A stretch of DNA of 64,000 nt from an uncultured Pseudomonadota bacterium (GTDB taxonomy: Bacteria > Bdellovibrionota_B > Oligoflexia > Oligoflexales > CAIYRB01): contig CAIYRB010000198.1 in assembly GCA_903928445.1 (NCBI GenBank), positions 1 through 64,000 on the forward strand. The letters run 5' to 3'. Below are positions 29,646 to 39,895 of the stretch, piece after piece. A model generated the notes under the pieces. The model did not search any database. It was not told where the DNA came from and saw nothing but the letters and a program-made list of their open reading frames with translations. Made by a program: the position numbers and the translations under genes. Numbering within the stretch: the stretch's first letter is position 1; every line of letters begins with the position of its first letter.

Positions 29646-30041
29646 TTATGATTCCTTACGACGCTTCTGCTCAAGGTCACGCTCGCGCGCTTCCTTCTCT
29701 TGGTTGGCTAGCTCAGCCTTGCGCGCTTCGATATCGACCGAACCTTCGGTCGATTCATCGAGGCGGACGACCAAGTGCCTTAGCACGTTGTCATCAATGC
29801 GCATCAAACGCTCCATCTCGGCCAGGTTCTCTGGCGTACCAACGAAGTCGTAGTTGATGTAGTTGCCGCGGAAGCTCTTCTTGATGGGGAAGGCCAATTT
29901 CTTGGTGCCCCAGGGCTCGCGCTTGAGGATCTCGCCGCCGTCCTTGACCATCAGGGCTTCGTAGCCCTCGATGACTTTGGCAGCGTCGGTTTCGGGCAGT
30001 TCACCCTTGGTAATCAGCGTGAAATCGTATTCGCGTAACAA
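29646..30041 (-). CDS. rpsF: 30S ribosomal protein S6
   Basis: LREYDFTLITKGELPE, WGTKKLAFPIKKSFRGNYINYDF, RIDDNVLRHLVVRLDE. Confidence 0.95.
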   Translation of the reverse strand: MLREYDFTLITKGELPETDAAKVIEGYEALMVKDGGEILKREPWGTKKLAFPIKKSFRGNYINYDFVGTPENLAEMERLMRIDDNVLRHLVVRLDESTEGSVDIEARKAELANQEKEARERDLEQKRRKES

Positions 30042-30096
30042 ATTAAACTCCCTTATGGATTAAACAGCCAGCAACCAATTGCCAGCAAGAGAGGCC

Positions 30097-30633
30097 TCAC
30101 ATCTTGTGATCGAAGATCTGCTTCATCCGTATATCTACGTCCTTTAGCATACCTTCTTGCAAACCAAGGAGCTCTGTATCCGTCATCGCTCCGAGCACCC
30201 AATCCGCCGTGTCCCACCCTTCAGGTGGCCGTCCCACACCGAGCTTCAAGCGATGAAACTCGACTAAGCCAGTTTCATCTATGATGCTCCTCACACCGTT
30301 ATGGCCACCGTGACCGCCGCCAACCCGCGCCCTAACCTTACCTGCTGGAACATCGACATCATCGAATATCACCACCAGGTCTCGCACTTCTATCTTAAAA
30401 AACCGCATCACCGCACCGACAGACCGCCCACTCAGATTCATGAAAGTGAGCGGTTTCAATAGAACGGAGCTTTCTCCCCAGAGGCTTCCACGACCAATCA
30501 GGCCTTGAAACTTGGATGCCTCCCAGTTGATCTTGGCTCTCTGAGCAATCTGGTCAAGCAGTAGAAACCCGGCATTGTGCCTAGTGGTTTCGTACTTGGG
30601 GCCCGGGTTGCCTAAACCGACGATCAACTTCAT
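30097..30633 (-). CDS. pth: Peptidyl-tRNA hydrolase
   Basis: MKLIVGLGNPGPKYETTRHNAGFLLLD, LLKPLTFMNLSGRSV, GGHGGHNGVRSI. Confidence 0.97.
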   Translation of the reverse strand: MKLIVGLGNPGPKYETTRHNAGFLLLDQIAQRAKINWEASKFQGLIGRGSLWGESSVLLKPLTFMNLSGRSVGAVMRFFKIEVRDLVVIFDDVDVPAGKVRARVGGGHGGHNGVRSIIDETGLVEFHRLKLGVGRPPEGWDTADWVLGAMTDTELLGLQEGMLKDVDIRMKQIFDHKM

Positions 30634-30644
30634 AACCGATTAAC

Positions 30645-30941
30645 TCAACCGACCGGAGCTAAGTCCACGTGCAAAGCTAAGCGCTTGACGGGATCGATAT
30701 GCAACTCGGTGATCTTAACGCGGTGGGTCGAGCCAGCCAAAACCAGATTGAACTGCTTGGTCTCACTCTTCCACGCCCGCGGCAGAAGTTTGGGATCGAG
30801 TTCGATCACCGTCGATTTGCCGCCGCCGTTGAGCACCGCTGGGATCTTGCCAGCTTTGCGCAGCTTACGCGTGTAGGTTTTGCCACGGCCATCGCGTGTC
30901 GTAGCTTCAATCGTCACATCCGTCGTCTTATCTGACATCAC
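30645..30941 (-). CDS. rplY: 50S ribosomal protein L25 (short form)
   Basis: TRDGRGKTYTRKLRKAGKIPAVLNGGGK...VKITELHIDPVKRLALHVDL; position between prs and pth. Confidence 0.88.
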   Translation of the reverse strand: MMSDKTTDVTIEATTRDGRGKTYTRKLRKAGKIPAVLNGGGKSTVIELDPKLLPRAWKSETKQFNLVLAGSTHRVKITELHIDPVKRLALHVDLAPVG

Positions 30942-31039
30942 AAATCTCCAACAATATAGAGCCAGGTCTTATAGCGGGAAGGGGGGAGGCTGGCAACAAG
31001 TTCCCGCCGGTCAAATTTTAATCCATTTATATCAGAGCG

Positions 31040-31990
31040 TTATATAAAAAGAGCGCTTATGGAGTCGTCATTATGGATCCGGCGAATCGCCTTACCAAGC
31101 AGCTCGGCGAGGCTGAGCTGCGTGATCTTGCCGCAAGCCTGAGCCTGGGGCGAAAGCATGATGGAGTCGGTCACCACCAACTCTTCGATCTTCGAGTTCT
31201 GCAGATTGTCGATGGCTTTGCCACTCAGGACAGCGTGGCTGATAGCAGCTCGGACCGACAACGCTCCTGCCTCGATCAAGGCATCGGCGGCCTTGGTCAA
31301 AGACCCGGCGGTGTCGACGATATCATCGATGATCAGACAGTTTTTGCCGCGGACCTCGCCGATGACGTTCATGACCGCGCTTTCATTCGGCTTATCACGA
31401 CGCTTGTCGACGATCGCCAGGCCGCAATTAAAGTGCTTAGCCATGGCTCGAGCTCGCTCCACACCGCCAGCATCGGGTGACACCACCACCAGGTTTTCAC
31501 CGCGCTGAAAGTGGTTGGCAAACACCGGCTTGGCATAGAGGTGATCGACCGGAATGTTAAAGAACCCTTGGATGGCCGAGGTGTGTAGTTCCACCGTCAG
31601 CAGGCGATGAAAATGCGCCGCCTGAATCAAATCCGCGACCAGTTTGGCAGAAATCGGTGTCCGCGGAGCACTCTTGCGCTCCTGGCGAGCATAACCGAAA
31701 TAGGGCGCAACGAAGGTCACTCTTGAAGCCGAGGCGCGATGGCAAGCATCTGCCATGATCAACGCCTCCATCAGATGATGGTTGGACGGACATGAAGTCG
31801 ACTGGATGATAAAGACGTCGCGGCCCCGCACGTTGCTGTTGAGTTCAACGCGGGTTTCACCATCGGAGAACTGGGAGACCAAGGCCTCACCAAGCGGCAT
31901 ATCTAGCCAGTCACAGATCTTTTCAGCCAACGGGCGATTAGCGTTGCCTGAAAAAACAATGAGTTCGGCGTCCATGGCGGTGTCTCCCAA
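31040..31990 (-). CDS. prs: Ribose-phosphate pyrophosphokinase
   Basis: LIVFSGNANRPLAEKICDWL, VSQFSDGETRVEL, PYFGYARQERK, VVSPDAGGVERARAMA, CLIIDDIVDTAGSL. Confidence 0.97.
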   Translation of the reverse strand: MGDTAMDAELIVFSGNANRPLAEKICDWLDMPLGEALVSQFSDGETRVELNSNVRGRDVFIIQSTSCPSNHHLMEALIMADACHRASASRVTFVAPYFGYARQERKSAPRTPISAKLVADLIQAAHFHRLLTVELHTSAIQGFFNIPVDHLYAKPVFANHFQRGENLVVVSPDAGGVERARAMAKHFNCGLAIVDKRRDKPNESAVMNVIGEVRGKNCLIIDDIVDTAGSLTKAADALIEAGALSVRAAISHAVLSGKAIDNLQNSKIEELVVTDSIMLSPQAQACGKITQLSLAELLGKAIRRIHNDDSISALFI

Positions 31991-32060
31991 CGAGGTTGTT
32001 TTTGCGAGGCGCTAGAGACTGAGGCTTAACTGAGACATTGCGCGGGATCAGAAGTGAGGT

Positions 32061-32135
32061 TGGCTGGGGCGGGAGGGATCGAACCTCCGAATGCCGGAAT
32101 CAAAATCCGGTGCCTTACCACTTGGCGACGCCCCA
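32061..32135 (-). tRNA. tRNA-Gln (anticodon TTG)
   Basis: Reverse complement TGGGGCGTCGCCAAGTGGTAAGGCACCGGATTTTGATTCCGGCATTCGGAGGTTCGATCCCTCCCGCCCCAGCCA folds as a cloverleaf with loop TTTTGAT. Confidence 0.93.
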
Positions 32136-32221
32136 CTACTTTAGATGACAAAAAGTCCTTGCCCGTGGGGGGATTAAATAACGTGGGCAGTGGGGGGGTG
32201 TCAACAACTGCGTGAGAGGAT

Positions 32222-34891
32222 TTAACGCAAATAGTAACCGGGCCGATGCTGGAGTCGCCAACGGACCACATCGTCGTCGAAGATCTCAACATCCCAGGCG
32301 CCATGGCCCAGTGCTGGATGGGTCAGGAGCCTAGTGGCCACGGCGTCGACCACCTGGGTTTCAAAGGTGCGCCGCAACGCTCGACCACCAAAAGCGCTGC
32401 CCTGCGCCGAGGCAATAAGTGTCTGGGTCAGGTTTGGACCAATACCAACACGAAACAAGCGATCGCTCAACCTGCCATTGAGCTCGCCAAGCAGGCGCTC
32501 TAGCAGATGCGATAATTGCGGCCTACCGAGCCGCTTAAACACCACCACTTCGTCAATGCGGTTGACGAACTCTGGGCGCAGCTGCAGGGCTAGACTGTCA
32601 CGCAAAGCTTGTTCGCTGGCTGCTTCCGGATCGGCAATCCGCTGAAGTGCCAAGTTGGACGTCATAATGATGAGAGTGTTGCGAAAATCGACCAAGCGCC
32701 CACTGCCGTCCGTCAGCCGCCCATCTTCGAAGGTCTGCAGCAGAAGGTCTAAGACACGCGGATGAGATTTTTCGATTTCATCAAACAGCACGACTGAATA
32801 CGGCTTATGCCGCACTGCTTCCGTCAATTCACCACCTTCGCCAAATCCGACATAGCCTGGAGGTGAACCGACTAGGCGTGCCGCAGCATGCTGTTCCATA
32901 AACTCCGACATGTCGATGCGGATGATCTTCGCATCATCGGCAAACAGTTCCGCTGCAAGGGCTTTGGCGGTCTCGGTCTTACCAACACCAGTAGGTCCAA
33001 GAAAAAGAAACACGCCTAGTGGGCGCCCTGGGTCATTGATGCCAACTCGCGCCCGCTTCAGGGTTCTAGCGATTTTTGCCAACGCCTGATCCTGGCCAAA
33101 GACCCGCTTGGCAAGCCGGGCCTCAAGGTCAAGCAACTTGCGCATATCGTCTTCGAGCAGACGGCCAACAGGAATGCGGGTCCAGACGGAAACCACCTCA
33201 GCGATTTCCCGGGCGCCGACAACCTGGCGCAAAAAAGCATGGTCCTTCTGCATCTGTGCTAGTGCCGCCTTGAGATGGGCTGACTCGCCGCCCAAACGCG
33301 GCAACTCGCCGTATTGCAAGCGAGCGGCAAAATCAAAATCCGACTGACTCTTGGCCGCCTCGTAGAGGTCAAGGCCTTCTTGGCGGCTCTTCTCTGCCTG
33401 GTGCAATTTCGCCAACAGGTCTTGATGCCGCCGCCAGATGGCTTCGATGCGCGCATATTCAACCTTAGCCTTGTCGAGCCGCACGGCAAGCTGTGCCAGT
33501 GCGGCTTTGTGACCGGCGCTGTCGGTGCCGATCGCTTTGCGCTCGATTTCATTTTCACCGATCTCTGATTTTAGCTGGTCCAGGATCGCTGGCACGCTTT
33601 CAATTTGCAAGTGCAGACGGCTCGCCGCTTCATCGATCAAGTCGATCGCCTTATCTGGGAGCTTGCGATTGGGCAGGTAGCGAATCGATTGGGCGACCGC
33701 AGCACGTAGCGCTTCATCATCGATTTGCACCTTGTGGTGGATCTCATAGCGGCTTTTCAGACCGCGCAAGATCGCCAATGTCGTCTGGGCATTTGGCTCC
33801 TCGACCATGATCGGTTGAAAGCGTCGTTCTAGCGCCGGATCCTTTTCGATATATTTGCGAAATTCATCGAGCGTCGTTGCACCCAAACACTGCAGTTCGC
33901 CGCGTGCTAGGGCCGGCTTAAGTAGGTTGGCCGCATCAGCTCCACCCTCGTGATTTCCGGCTCCGACGAGCATGTGGATTTCATCGATAAACAATATAAC
34001 TTGCCCGCGCAGAGCCTCGAGAGCCTTAAGCAGGTTCTTCATCCGCTCTTCAAATTCGCCGCGGAACTTTGCACCAGCCAGCATCGCACCAAGATCCAAC
34101 GATAGAACGCGCATTCCCCGCATTGACTCCGGCACCGCGCCACTGGCTATACGCAAGGCAATGGCCTCAGCCACGGCGGACTTGCCAACTCCCGGCTCAC
34201 CGATCAGAATCGGGTTGTTCTTTTTCTTGCGACCAAGGATTTCCAACACACGACGGACTTCGGCGTCGCGGCCGATGACCGGGTCGAGCTCACCGCGCTC
34301 GGCTGAGGCCGATAGGTCCACTGTGAATAAGCGTAGGTCTTTGCCTAGCTTGTCAGGCACCGGGTTTTCGGCCGCCGCTTTGCTCGCAGTCTTGGCCTTA
34401 GCCTTAGAATTGGAACTAGCGTTGGAACTGGATTTACCTGGGTTGGGCGTTGGCGAGCCATCGCCGGAGGCCCGTTTGCCGACCATAGGACTAAAGTCCT
34501 CATCGACTCGACTCCGCTCTTCGGCAGCTTCAGCGCTGCGGGTGAGGAAGCTCTGGATGATGGTCGATTGGCGACAAAGTGCCTCCCACAACACCGTCTC
34601 TTTAACCAGCGTCGTCGCGGCCTGGGCTTCGGCTAGGTCCAGGGCCGCGTCCAAGCGTCGACCAAACTCGACCTTGATCGTCCCGTAGACCCGTGGCGAC
34701 CGGGCCAGGTGTGCCTCCAGGTGGCGCTTCATCCGGTCACCCAACTGGCCCTTAAGGGTCACGGCATCGGCGCGAAGCATCGCCAGCGCCACATGCTCTA
34801 CCTCGAGTAGCTGGTGCCCCAGACTGCGCGCATACTGCAGACCTTGGTGTAAGGCCTTCTGGCAGCCGAATTCGTAGCGCGAGACATCCAT
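32222..34891 (-). CDS. ClpB-type AAA+ chaperone
   Basis: Clp N domain, two AAA modules ([29 protein letters not shown]), ClpB-like middle domain ([14 protein letters not shown]...[19 protein letters not shown]); low-complexity linker after the N domain. Confidence 0.9.
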   Translation of the reverse strand: MDVSRYEFGCQKALHQGLQYARSLGHQLLEVEHVALAMLRADAVTLKGQLGDRMKRHLEAHLARSPRVYGTIKVEFGRRLDAALDLAEAQAATTLVKETVLWEALCRQSTIIQSFLTRSAEAAEERSRVDEDFSPMVGKRASGDGSPTPNPGKSSSNASSNSKAKAKTASKAAAENPVPDKLGKDLRLFTVDLSASAERGELDPVIGRDAEVRRVLEILGRKKKNNPILIGEPGVGKSAVAEAIALRIASGAVPESMRGMRVLSLDLGAMLAGAKFRGEFEERMKNLLKALEALRGQVILFIDEIHMLVGAGNHEGGADAANLLKPALARGELQCLGATTLDEFRKYIEKDPALERRFQPIMVEEPNAQTTLAILRGLKSRYEIHHKVQIDDEALRAAVAQSIRYLPNRKLPDKAIDLIDEAASRLHLQIESVPAILDQLKSEIGENEIERKAIGTDSAGHKAALAQLAVRLDKAKVEYARIEAIWRRHQDLLAKLHQAEKSRQEGLDLYEAAKSQSDFDFAARLQYGELPRLGGESAHLKAALAQMQKDHAFLRQVVGAREIAEVVSVWTRIPVGRLLEDDMRKLLDLEARLAKRVFGQDQALAKIARTLKRARVGINDPGRPLGVFLFLGPTGVGKTETAKALAAELFADDAKIIRIDMSEFMEQHAAARLVGSPPGYVGFGEGGELTEAVRHKPYSVVLFDEIEKSHPRVLDLLLQTFEDGRLTDGSGRLVDFRNTLIIMTSNLALQRIADPEAASEQALRDSLALQLRPEFVNRIDEVVVFKRLGRPQLSHLLERLLGELNGRLSDRLFRVGIGPNLTQTLIASAQGSAFGGRALRRTFETQVVDAVATRLLTHPALGHGAWDVEIFDDDVVRWRLQHRPGYYLR

Positions 34892-34976
34892 GCAGCTTGC
34901 CCTTCCTCAGGCTGGAGACCATCAGTCCAGCCCCCAGTCAGGGGATCGGCCCACACAACCGGCTCCTTGAGGCAAG

Positions 34977-35258
34977 TTACCGGCTCACCTCGATCATTTT
35001 AAGCTGTAGGTCGTGAATCAACTGCCTGATAAGACGGTCTTCTTCGGGCAAGAGGTTGTTTTTGGTCTTGGTCTGAAGAAGGCGGATAAACTCGATATTC
35101 TGCCTTGCCAAGGGCAGGTTCTTCTGTGGCGGTCGGCCCTCGACGGTCGCTTCCCCCATGTAGTACAGAGCTGCCGAGGAAAACCCCAAAATCAGTCCGG
35201 AAAAATCCACCGATCCAGAATTTGGCCCACCATTCTCAGCATTTGATTCGACCATCAC
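34977..35258 (-). CDS. DUF1844-like protein
   Basis: FSSAALYYMGE...NLPLARQNIEFIRLLQTKTKNNLLPEEDRLIRQLIHDLQ. Confidence 0.72.
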   Translation of the reverse strand: MMVESNAENGGPNSGSVDFSGLILGFSSAALYYMGEATVEGRPPQKNLPLARQNIEFIRLLQTKTKNNLLPEEDRLIRQLIHDLQLKMIEVSR

Positions 35259-35405
35259 AGACTCCTCATGGCAGCAGAGGGACCAATCTTAACGGAAGGC
35301 ACCTCGCTAAGGAAGGGCGAAGCAAGGCCCTGCCCCTCTGCCTCGCTACATTAAAGCTTTGCCTTAAATGGCCGATAGATAGCTCGGAGCAATGGAAGCG
35401 GGGGC

Positions 35406-36146
35406 ATGGCGAAACAAGCAAAAATCAACAAGCAGCGCGGCGTCCTTTACGGCGTCGACGGCAAGGGCAACGGTCAAGCGATCAAGCTGCGCCGGGACGC
35501 CACGCTTTTTGGCCGCGAAAAAGGCGACATCCTCATCGAGGACCATGAAATCTCGTCGACGCACTGCCAAATCCAAAATATCAACGGCGTTTATCATGTC
35601 TTCGATATGAACAGCACCAACGGTACCTTTGTGAACAAGGAACGCATCGTCAAATCCCGGCTGACTTCAGGCGACATCATCACGGTCGGCCAAAGTAGCT
35701 TCCGCTTTCAGCTCGAAGACGAAGCCCAGGTGCGCCATATCGCAACGATTTTCAAATCAAAGGAAAAACGCTCCCTGAACGATAGCAAAGCACCTAGCCT
35801 AGTCGATACCCTGATCGAGGGCGAACTGCGCTCAACGCACTCAGAGTCCATCGAGCTGCGCATCACCTACCAGGACGGGACCAAGGAAGAGGTCGAATTA
35901 AACCAAAAAACCCTTTTTATTGGCCGCGCGTCGAGCTTTGGCAAATTCGAGCAAGATCCCGAAATCTCGCGCAAACACCTCCTGGTCAAGCTCAACGACA
36001 CCGGCCAGGTATTTATCGAAGACCAGGGCTCGACCAATGGCTCCTTTCTCAACGCTAAACGGATCACCGGCATGCATCTGGTGCAGCCCGAGGACCAGGT
36101 CAAAGTCGGCACGGCCATGATTAAAATCCGTGCGAAAACCTCCTGA
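35406..36146 (+). CDS. Tandem FHA-domain protein
   Basis: Two FHA signatures: FGREKGDILIEDHEISSTHCQI...DMNSTNGTFVN and FIGRASSFGKFEQDPEISRKHLLV...DQGSTNGSFLN. Confidence 0.9.
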   Translation: MAKQAKINKQRGVLYGVDGKGNGQAIKLRRDATLFGREKGDILIEDHEISSTHCQIQNINGVYHVFDMNSTNGTFVNKERIVKSRLTSGDIITVGQSSFRFQLEDEAQVRHIATIFKSKEKRSLNDSKAPSLVDTLIEGELRSTHSESIELRITYQDGTKEEVELNQKTLFIGRASSFGKFEQDPEISRKHLLVKLNDTGQVFIEDQGSTNGSFLNAKRITGMHLVQPEDQVKVGTAMIKIRAKTS

Positions 36147-36223
36147 CACACACCGCCGCTTTGCCTATACTCGGCCTCTTGCGACCTACCGCGTAAGCTG
36201 TTCACCCGAGGCCGAGGCACGCC

Positions 36224-37912
36224 ATGTCTACACCCGAAAAAAAGCCGGGATCCAACTTTATCCGCACCATCGTCAACGAGGATAATGCCAGCGGCAAGCA
36301 CGCCGGCAGGGTTCATACAAGGTTTCCGCCCGAGCCAAACGGCTACCTGCATGTCGGCCACGCCAAGTCGATCTGTCTGAACTTTGGCCTAGCCAAGGAA
36401 TATCAGGGTCTGTGTAACCTGCGCTTTGACGACACCAACCCAGTGTCCGAGGACCCTGAGTTCGTCAAGTCGATCCAAGCCGACGTCAAGTGGCTCGGTT
36501 TTGATTGGGAAGATCGCCTGTTCCACGCCTCGGATTACTTCCAGCAGTTCTATGACTACGCCGAGCAGCTCATCAAGGCGGGCAAGGCCTATGTGGAGAG
36601 CTTAAGCGCGGACGAGATCCGCACTTACCGGGGCACCCTGACCGAACCCGGCAAACCAAGCCCTTACCGCGACCGCTCCGTCGCCGAGAACCTCGATCTG
36701 TTCCGGCGGATGAAGGCAGGCGAGTTCGCCGATGGCACTCACATCGTTCGAGCTAAAATCGACATGGCCTCGCCGAATATCAATATGCGCGACCCGGCGA
36801 TCTACCGGATCCGCAAGGCCGAGCACCACACCACCGGCAATGCCTGGTGCATCTATCCGATGTACGACTACGCCCACTGCATCTCCGATGCCTTAGAAAA
36901 GATCACCCACTCGATTTGCACCCTGGAATTCGAAGACCATCGGCCGCTCTACGACTGGTTTCTCGACCAGCTCGGGTTTCACCAGCCAAGGCCGCAGCAG
37001 ATCGAGTTTGCCCGCCTGGACCTGAGCTATACCATCACTAGTAAGCGCAAATTAAAGGCTCTAGTCGAGGAGCAGCACGTCTCGGGATGGGACGACCCGC
37101 GCATGCCAACCATTTCCGGAATGCGCCGCCGCGGCTATCCGCCTGCTGCCGTACGCGACTTCTGCGAACGCATCGGTGTCGCCAAGGCCGCCAACATCGT
37201 CGACATGGGTGTGCTCGAATTCTGTGTGCGCGAGGACCTAGAAAAGCGGGCGGGCCGAGTGCTAGGCGTTCTGAACCCGATTAAAATAGTCATCGAAGAT
37301 TACCCCGAGGGCAAAGTCGAGACGATCGAGGCACCCTTCCACCCCCAAGACCCGACTCTTGGAACCAGGCAGGTCCCGTTCTCGAGGGAGCTGTATATTG
37401 AGGCGGACGATTTCATGGAGGAGGCCCCAAAGGGCTACTTCCGTATGGTCCCGGGAGGTGAGGTGCGGCTGCGCAATGCCTACATCGTTAAGTGCAAAGA
37501 GGTCATCAAGGACGCCCACGGCGCCATCGTCGAGCTGCGCTGCAGCCATGATCCAGAGACCCTAGGCAAAAATCCGACCGATGGACGCAAAGTAAAGGGC
37601 ATCATCCACTGGGTCTCAGCAAGCCATTCGCTGCCGGCTGAGGTCCGCCTTTATGATCGCCTCTACACTGTGGCCAACCCGGGAAATGTAAAGGATGGCG
37701 AGCATACGGATTATTTGAACCCAAGCTCGCTCGTGGTGATGGCCAAAGCCCGGGTTGAGCCGAGCCTACGGACGGCCACACCTGACCAACGCTTTCAATT
37801 TGAACGTCTAGGTTACTTCTGCACCGACCGTGACTCGACGCCAGAAAAGCTAGTGTTTAACCGGGTCGTTTCCCTGCGCGACACCTATGGCAAGGACCAG
37901 CAAAAGAGCTAG
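36224..37912 (+). CDS. glnS: Glutaminyl-tRNA synthetase
   Basis: [33 protein letters not shown], class I KRKL signature and GlnRS-like C-terminal domain. Confidence 0.96.
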   Translation: MSTPEKKPGSNFIRTIVNEDNASGKHAGRVHTRFPPEPNGYLHVGHAKSICLNFGLAKEYQGLCNLRFDDTNPVSEDPEFVKSIQADVKWLGFDWEDRLFHASDYFQQFYDYAEQLIKAGKAYVESLSADEIRTYRGTLTEPGKPSPYRDRSVAENLDLFRRMKAGEFADGTHIVRAKIDMASPNINMRDPAIYRIRKAEHHTTGNAWCIYPMYDYAHCISDALEKITHSICTLEFEDHRPLYDWFLDQLGFHQPRPQQIEFARLDLSYTITSKRKLKALVEEQHVSGWDDPRMPTISGMRRRGYPPAAVRDFCERIGVAKAANIVDMGVLEFCVREDLEKRAGRVLGVLNPIKIVIEDYPEGKVETIEAPFHPQDPTLGTRQVPFSRELYIEADDFMEEAPKGYFRMVPGGEVRLRNAYIVKCKEVIKDAHGAIVELRCSHDPETLGKNPTDGRKVKGIIHWVSASHSLPAEVRLYDRLYTVANPGNVKDGEHTDYLNPSSLVVMAKARVEPSLRTATPDQRFQFERLGYFCTDRDSTPEKLVFNRVVSLRDTYGKDQQKS

Positions 37913-37982
37913 ACCGGAACAGCCTTTGACTTTGGCGATGGATTTGCTAGAACAAACGGCCACCAGGACCGAGCGCGAACAC

Positions 37983-38067
37983 GCGGACGTGATGAAATTG
38001 GTAGACATGCTGGTCTTAGAAGCCAGTGGGGTAACCCGTGTCGGTTCAAGTCCGACCGTCCGCACCA
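37983..38067 (+). tRNA. tRNA-Leu (anticodon TAG)
   Basis: Acceptor GCGGACG/CGTCCGC, loop CTTAGAA, long variable arm, GGTTCAAGTCC, encoded CCA. Confidence 0.93.
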
Positions 38068-38112
38068 TCGCCTCTCCTGGCTAAAGCAGCCCAAAGCTGA
38101 CTGGCTCTCCCC

Positions 38113-39750
38113 CTATCGGGTGGGCAAATCTGAAACGCGACCCTGGAGCCTGGCGACATTGGCAGCAAGCTCCTGATTGTTCGGGTCCAGGATATAGGCA
38201 TGCTGATAGCTGGCTAGCCCCGCTGCCGCCTGATTCAACTGGACCTGGGAAAAGCCGATGACCTCGAGCATGCGGGCAATGCCGGGAACGGACAGCGGAC
38301 TCCTCTTGATCTGCTCTTCGCCGGGCACCAAAGGTGCGACGCGCTCCAGGACCTCAGAAAATCTGCCCAGCCTCGCCAAGGCAAGTCCCAGGTTGGCCAA
38401 GGCGAGGACATTGGTCGGTTGCTGTACAAGCGCGGCCTCGTAATGACCAAGAGCCTTTAGCGCGTCGCCCTGACTCAGCGCCGTCGTGCCCAACCCATTG
38501 TGAGCGCTGAAGCTCGTCGGATTCCCCTGCAGCATCGCCGAAAAAAACACCTCGTCGTTCTTCCACTTGGACGTCGCCTGGTTCGAGAGGGCAGCAAGTA
38601 CGACACACCCCAGTAGGGTCAAAGGCTGCCATTTAGACGGCAACTTTCGGACCAAGCAGGCGACGACGATGGCACACCCAATCATCGGCAAATACATATA
38701 GCGATCGGCGACAGTCGACACCCGCTGAAAGGCAAAGGGAACCCCACCCGAGGTCGGCAGAAGCAGGCACAACCCTAGTGCTGCTCCGCTTAGGAGTGCC
38801 CCGCGCCACCCGACCAGGGCGGCGATGATGCCGCTGAAAATCAGACCGCCGCCAACGGCGGCGTAGACCCAAGAGGCTTGCGCCAAGACCATCTCCGACG
38901 TGCGGCCGTAGTCTGCGAATTGAGTGAGTGGCACAGCGAGTTTGAGCACATAAAACCCAATGGCATCAAGGGCGACCAGGCCGCGTTGGGCCAGACCAAT
39001 CGCAGCTAAAGTAGGCGTGATTGACTCAGCTTGAACCTGCGCAGTCACAGCAACAAATAGTGCGGCCACAGCGAGCCAAGGGGCCAAGGCTCGGAGCGAG
39101 GACTTCAAGTCGCGACCTCGTGCGACCAGCTCCAAACAGAGGATCCCGGCAGGTAACATCACCGAGTTTGGTTTACATAGTAGACTGAGGACAAAAAAGC
39201 AGAGCGAGAGGGCGTATCTATAGCCGCGCCAGGAGGTAGCTGACAGATAGGTGAGGATGGCCAGCAAGGCAAAGAAACCGCAGCTAAGGTCCCGAAAGCC
39301 CGCAACCCAAGCGACCGCTTCCGTCTGCACAGGATGCAGGCCGAAGGACAAACCGCCCACGAGGACTGACATAAGATCTGACCGGCGACTCTCGACGCCT
39401 GGGCCCTTCATCAAAACACGGCGCACCAGCACAACGACTAATGCCGTATTGATGGCGTGCATGACGATATTGGCCATGTGAAACATGCTAGGGTGCGGCG
39501 ACACCAGATGAATCATCGTCCAAATGGTGTACGGCACCGGAACATAGAGTCCGGTATAAGGCTGCAACCAAAACCGCCACCACTGCGCCGCGAGCAGCCA
39601 CGGATTGGCATAGATGTGGATGTCGTCATCCCAAGACAGAAAGCCAAACGTTGCCGTTTGCACATAGGGCAACACCGCGACTACCGCAGCAGCAACTAGG
39701 CCGAGGAGCAGGCCCCGGTTTGTATCTCGCGGGCTTCCAGCGCGCATCAT
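38113..39750 (-). CDS. Polytopic membrane protein with C-terminal TPRs (TMTC/O-mannosyltransferase-like architecture)
   Basis: About 10 hydrophobic segments, N-terminal FGFLSWDDDIHIYANPWL, C-terminal TPR-like repeats. Confidence 0.7.
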   Translation of the reverse strand: MMRAGSPRDTNRGLLLGLVAAAVVAVLPYVQTATFGFLSWDDDIHIYANPWLLAAQWWRFWLQPYTGLYVPVPYTIWTMIHLVSPHPSMFHMANIVMHAINTALVVVLVRRVLMKGPGVESRRSDLMSVLVGGLSFGLHPVQTEAVAWVAGFRDLSCGFFALLAILTYLSATSWRGYRYALSLCFFVLSLLCKPNSVMLPAGILCLELVARGRDLKSSLRALAPWLAVAALFVAVTAQVQAESITPTLAAIGLAQRGLVALDAIGFYVLKLAVPLTQFADYGRTSEMVLAQASWVYAAVGGGLIFSGIIAALVGWRGALLSGAALGLCLLLPTSGGVPFAFQRVSTVADRYMYLPMIGCAIVVACLVRKLPSKWQPLTLLGCVVLAALSNQATSKWKNDEVFFSAMLQGNPTSFSAHNGLGTTALSQGDALKALGHYEAALVQQPTNVLALANLGLALARLGRFSEVLERVAPLVPGEEQIKRSPLSVPGIARMLEVIGFSQVQLNQAAAGLASYQHAYILDPNNQELAANVARLQGRVSDLPTR

Positions 39751-39754
39751 CAAA

Positions 39755-39800
39755 ACGCCCTAACTCCATGGTACCTCAATGGTACCATGGAGTTAGGCGT
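39755..39800. repeat. Long near-perfect inverted repeat (hairpin)
   Basis: ACGCCCTAACTCCATGGTACC-TCAAT-GGTACCATGGAGTTAGGCGT; about 20 bp stem with one bulged base, 5-nt loop. Confidence 0.9.
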
Positions 39801-39895
39801 GGGTGGGGGCTTTGTTAAAAAATTCCGATCCTCCCTGCCTCCGCGACTCCGCGACTCCGTGGTCTAAAGCAGGCCTTCGGGCACAAAAAACGCCT

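Noticed and set aside
33972-34688. 238-aa + strand ORF
   Set aside because: Entirely antisense to the well-supported ClpB-like gene; Ser/Arg-rich composition typical of a shadow frame.
32222-34891. Type VI secretion ClpV
   Set aside because: No Tss/Hcp/VgrG genes nearby and the middle domain reads as ClpB-like.
39843-39862. Short direct repeat CGCGACTCCGCGACTCCG
   Set aside because: Two-copy short repeat with no spacing pattern; not a CRISPR or known element.
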